From Candidatus Stahliibacteriota bacterium (GTDB taxonomy: Bacteria; Hydrothermota; Tepidihabitantia; B3-TA06), in the NCBI GenBank assembly GCA_030670165.1, contig DAOVCF010000133.1, positions 1 through 5,725 of the forward strand: a DNA stretch of 5,725 bases. Direction: 5' to 3'. The notes beneath the pieces were generated by a model that was given only the letters and a program-made list of their open reading frames with translations, did not search any database and was not told the DNA's origin. Below, piece after piece: positions 3,401 to 5,725 of the stretch. The position numbers and the translations under genes are program-made. How positions within the stretch are numbered: the first letter of the stretch is position 1; every line of letters starts with the position of its first letter.

Positions 3401-5301
3401 GGGGGGGGGTATTCTTCTGCTTGTTGGTTCTCAACAATCTGAAAGTTATCAGATTCCAAAAGCCTCCACGTCTCTTCGCCGCAAAGCCAATCCAGATACT
3501 CCTGTCGCAGCCTTGCCCTGTCCACCTGGTCTACAACTCCAAGGCCAAGTTCGAGTCTAAACTGAGGCTGTTGAATCTGTTGGTTGCCCCCCGCTCGCCT
3601 GTTGGCTCGCCTTTGCTGATCAGCCTGTATTTGGTAATCGTATCTCATGTTCTCGGCCTGGCCGCCCAGGAGAACATAGCATGCCTTTTGAAAGGCGCGA
3701 AGCGAGCGGCCCGTGTTGTCGCCGAACTTGCCGTCAGGCTGACCAAGGTCAGGCATCTCCTCAAGATTCAGGTTTTGATTCGCCTGGATGAAGTTGTTTA
3801 CCGTATCCCTTCGAACCTGGAGCCTTGTTTGCATGTACCCTACCCAGCCGGACTCGGCAAGCCCTGGCAGTTGAGCCTGGGCAGGGTCCTCTGTGCCGAA
3901 CTCCACGCTTGGCCTGTAGCCTGCGCCGTTTTCGAGCAAGCTGAACAAAGACCACCCGTTCCAGATGATAACGTTGTAACGGTTTGCCGGATATATATCA
4001 CGATCCCCCCGTCTTTCTTTGGCCAGTTTTTCTTCAGGCGTTGCAATATCCATACTCAGCCAAGCATCAGGTTCGTTCTCGGCAGATTCTCCTGCTATCT
4101 CCTCGTATGTAGAGTTGGTGTTGGCGATGCCGATGCAGCCGGCAAGCCATTCTCCAATCGTGTTTGGCGGACAGCCTGCGGCATGGATCTCGATTCCCCA
4201 TATCCTCCGGTAGACGAATTTGGTTATGGTTATATTACCCTGGTTGTCAATATGATAGCCCCGATTTGCAGCGTTTGGGGAATGGGGGATTCTCCGACCC
4301 ATGAACCTGGTGTCTTCGTTCAGCAAACCTCCCCTTACAAGCATCAGAGATGGGTAGATGTCCCGATGCATGTGCCATCTTGCGCTGTAGCTCCCTGAGG
4401 CTGCCGATGCTACTCCTTCAAGCCGATTTCCTTGTCTGTCATGTGGGTTTTCCAAATATTCTCTCCCGGGATCGGCTGAGCCGACCACCGCCCTCATATG
4501 CCCTCTCTGCATCTCGTCCTTCCATGCAAAGATAATGGTGTCGTTGTACTGGTTGAAGACATTCTCGACCAATCTTAAGTTGCGCTCGCGGTCGTTGCTT
4601 ATCTCTAACTGATTATTGGGTTGCCCCAACTCATCTATTAGGTCCCTTATTGTACCCGTGAGAGCGCTTATCACATTCGTGGCGTTCCGGACATCCTGTA
4701 TGTTGAGTGCATTCACCAATTGACGCCTGTTTGCCTGAGCAAGACTCTGATTAAAAGCGGGAGGGAGTTGTATGTCAAGGTCTGGATTCGCAAGATGCCG
4801 CAGTCTGACGTCCTCCACTTGCCAGAGGATGTCACAAAAAGCCAGAAGAAAAACCATAGACCTCAAGGGTGCCCTTAGTGGTCTCAGCGCCGGAGCCTGT
4901 GTTTCCAAAATTAGTTGCTGAACTCGCTGAAGTATCGGTTGAAGATCTTGTCTCAGATTTGGATGTTCCTGCCCTCTGGCGATATTTATTATCCTTTCTG
5001 CAGCTGCGTTTTCTCCAGCGGCGTTCAAGATGGTTGTAAGTGTTCTTTTTAGAGGATTATACTGTTGTCTGAGGTCTGCTTGAATCGAGTGCAGCCTATC
5101 GTAAGTGTTTATTTCTGTCTGAATCTCATTACGGGTATCTATAAGCTCAGCCTGAAGGTCGTCGGAAACCAAAGGCATTGTACCGCGAAGCACAATAATA
5201 TTCACTTGAAAGGGATCCCGGTCAAAGGGCATACAGAGACTGCTCGCAAATGTGTCGAGATTATTATAAGTTACGACTCTGTTATCACCTATTGTTGGCA
5301 T
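3397..5301 (-). CDS. Peptidoglycan-binding protein with degenerate L,D-transpeptidase-like signature
   Basis: The protein has 634 residues. The ATG at 5301 is chosen over one 15 bases upstream (5316) because GGAGG lies 8 bases before it. Residues about 45-215 are helical and Gln/Leu-rich, with one short hydrophobic stretch (SMVFLLAFCDILW, 148-160); there is no N-terminal signal peptide. Residues 365-392 hold IEIH-x9-IG-x4-GCI, which resembles the YkuD L,D-transpeptidase pattern with His373 and Cys389. The usual SHGC-x-R is changed to LAGCIG, so activity is uncertain. Residues about 480-545 fit the PG_binding_1 repeat (DGKFG-x2-T, then LRAFQ). A Gln/Arg-rich linker leads to the tail motif WLCGEETWRLLE (605-616). 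It is probably a cell-wall-targeted enzyme or structural effector, perhaps phage-derived or delivered by a secretion or lysis route; this is inference. It is coupled to the upstream gene, and pieces of its 3' end recur before each array gene. Confidence 0.85.
   Translation of the reverse strand: MPTIGDNRVVTYNNLDTFASSLCMPFDRDPFQVNIIVLRGTMPLVSDDLQAELIDTRNEIQTEINTYDRLHSIQADLRQQYNPLKRTLTTILNAAGENAAAERIINIARGQEHPNLRQDLQPILQRVQQLILETQAPALRPLRAPLRSMVFLLAFCDILWQVEDVRLRHLANPDLDIQLPPAFNQSLAQANRRQLVNALNIQDVRNATNVISALTGTIRDLIDELGQPNNQLEISNDRERNLRLVENVFNQYNDTIIFAWKDEMQRGHMRAVVGSADPGREYLENPHDRQGNRLEGVASAASGSYSARWHMHRDIYPSLMLVRGGLLNEDTRFMGRRIPHSPNAANRGYHIDNQGNITITKFVYRRIWGIEIHAAGCPPNTIGEWLAGCIGIANTNSTYEEIAGESAENEPDAWLSMDIATPEEKLAKERRGDRDIYPANRYNVIIWNGWSLFSLLENGAGYRPSVEFGTEDPAQAQLPGLAESGWVGYMQTRLQVRRDTVNNFIQANQNLNLEEMPDLGQPDGKFGDNTGRSLRAFQKACYVLLGGQAENMRYDYQIQADQQRRANRRAGGNQQIQQPQFRLELGLGVVDQVDRARLRQEYLDWLCGEETWRLLESDNFQIVENQQAEEYPPP
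3401..3409 (-). repeat. Homopolymer run of nine C at the 3' end of the large gene
   Basis: Nine C residues on the minus strand encode the final proline codons of the 634-residue protein and end at the -35 box of paralog A's promoter. Such runs are prone to slippage. A length change would shift the frame just before the stop and extend the protein across the promoter. It would not alter the -35/-10 spacing. Confidence 0.6.
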
Positions 5302-5303
5302 TT

Positions 5304-5725
5304 TCAAAACCTCCATTCATAGCTGAGGGTTAGGTGCAGCCCTTTTGTGTCAAGGCGGGGGCCCAGGCTCAGCCCGCGGTAAACCAAGGAGGCATGAGCA
5401 AAAGGAACGACACGGGCTTGCAGGGTGTCGCCTGCAAGCCTTACCCCCGAGCCGACCCCTATCTCGAACCTGGGCCCCGATCTTTTTGTTCGCACGTGAA
5501 ATCCCTCACCCTTGGTCCTTATCGCAAACCGCTCGCCCACCTTGTAGCTGTAATCCTTGATGATCCCCCTCCCTTCCCTGGCCTCCACAGATGTGTCGGC
5601 AGGCATGATGCTGGTGAAACGCAGCTTGCCCTTGCCGTAATCCAGCGAGATGATCGCCTCTGGCCAGTGCCCCCAGATGGTGTCCGGCCTGATGGTGTCT
5701 CGATACACAACCACGGTCTCAGGCT
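5304..5725 (-). CDS. C-terminal part of an unrecognised protein with beta-barrel-like end
   Basis: The frame is open to the right edge, so the start is outside the window; about 139 residues are visible. A GTG at 5714 could serve as a start, but the frame reads on through PET before it and no ribosome binding site can be judged. The first visible part, TVVVYRDTIRPDTIW, looks like a periplasmic linker. The last 60 residues alternate polar and hydrophobic residues with Gly turns (RFEIGVGSGVRL, then LHLTLSYEWRF) and end in Phe, as outer-membrane beta strands often do. Alternatively it is a phage lysis or spanin-like accessory protein; I do not recognise the family. Its TGA (5306-5304) lies two bases before the next ATG, and its last codons contain that gene's ribosome binding site, so the two genes are translationally coupled. 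Confidence 0.75.
   Translation of the reverse strand, partial: PETVVVYRDTIRPDTIWGHWPEAIISLDYGKGKLRFTSIMPADTSVEAREGRGIIKDYSYKVGERFAIRTKGEGFHVRTKRSGPRFEIGVGSGVRLAGDTLQARVVPFAHASLVYRGLSLGPRLDTKGLHLTLSYEWRF
5310..5314 (-). promoter_or_regulatory. Ribosome binding site of the 634-residue gene
   Basis: GGAGG sits 8 bases before the ATG at 5301, inside the last Trp-Arg codons of the upstream gene. It decides the start in favour of 5301 over 5316. It also shows that this operon uses ordinary Shine-Dalgarno initiation, unlike the leaderless array genes next to it. Confidence 0.85.

Noticed and set aside
3394..4398. A 334-codon open frame on the plus strand, antisense to the large gene
   Set aside because: It lies wholly opposite a gene with clear domains and a good ribosome binding site, has no recognisable domain, and its first codons overlap the -35 box and C-run of the A promoter region.
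5302..5316. Start of the large gene at 5316
   Set aside because: That ATG overlaps the GGAGG site and the upstream coding end; the ATG at 5301 has ideal spacing.

Overview
All credible genes in this window lie on the minus strand, so transcription runs from the right end to the left. I cannot name the organism. A good Shine-Dalgarno site, sigma70-type promoters, a beta-barrel-like protein end and peptidoglycan-related domains fit a bacterium, probably a diderm from a poorly sampled lineage or one of its prophage or accessory regions. By eye, the right end is richer in G+C than the left 3.4 kb, which also suggests accessory DNA on the left.

Right part (5725 to 3397): a two-gene, translationally coupled operon. 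The first gene is cut by the window edge (5725-5304) and encodes an unrecognised protein whose C-terminus looks like a small beta barrel. Two bases after its stop begins a 634-residue protein (5301-3397). It has a helical, Gln-rich N-terminal half, a degenerate L,D-transpeptidase (YkuD)-like His...Gly-Cys signature, a peptidoglycan-binding repeat, and a C-terminal tail with the motif WLCGEETWRLLE.

Left part (3400 to 1): a tandem array of four related genes of no family I recognise, named here A (3367-2606), B (2221-1451), C (1179-490) and D (234 to the window edge). Each begins with a hydrophobic segment, and A, B and C end in nearly the same 17-20 residues. Each is preceded by a promoter with a perfect TTGACA, exactly 16 bases, then TATAAT or TATACT. 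The -10 box lies only 5 or 6 bases before the ATG and no ribosome binding site is visible, so the predicted mRNAs are leaderless.

The array repeats a larger unit. Before each promoter lies the 3' end of a gene like the 634-residue one: the real end before A, a 114-codon fragment before B, and tails of about 40 codons before C and D. All three fragments are in the same reading frame as the paralog upstream of them. A 49-base two-hairpin element starts at the stop codons of B and C; its main stem shows a compensatory base change between copies. Protein, promoter and tail similarities pair A with C and B with D, suggesting that a two-gene block was duplicated.

Working model (inference): a cell-wall-binding, possibly wall-cleaving protein is followed by an expanding set of diverging exported partners, each with its own strong leaderless promoter. 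The layout recalls orphan cassette arrays of polymorphic toxin loci, but here the repeated tail is the conserved part and no toxin or immunity function is shown. No tRNA, rRNA, CRISPR array, transposase or convincing intrinsic terminator was seen.
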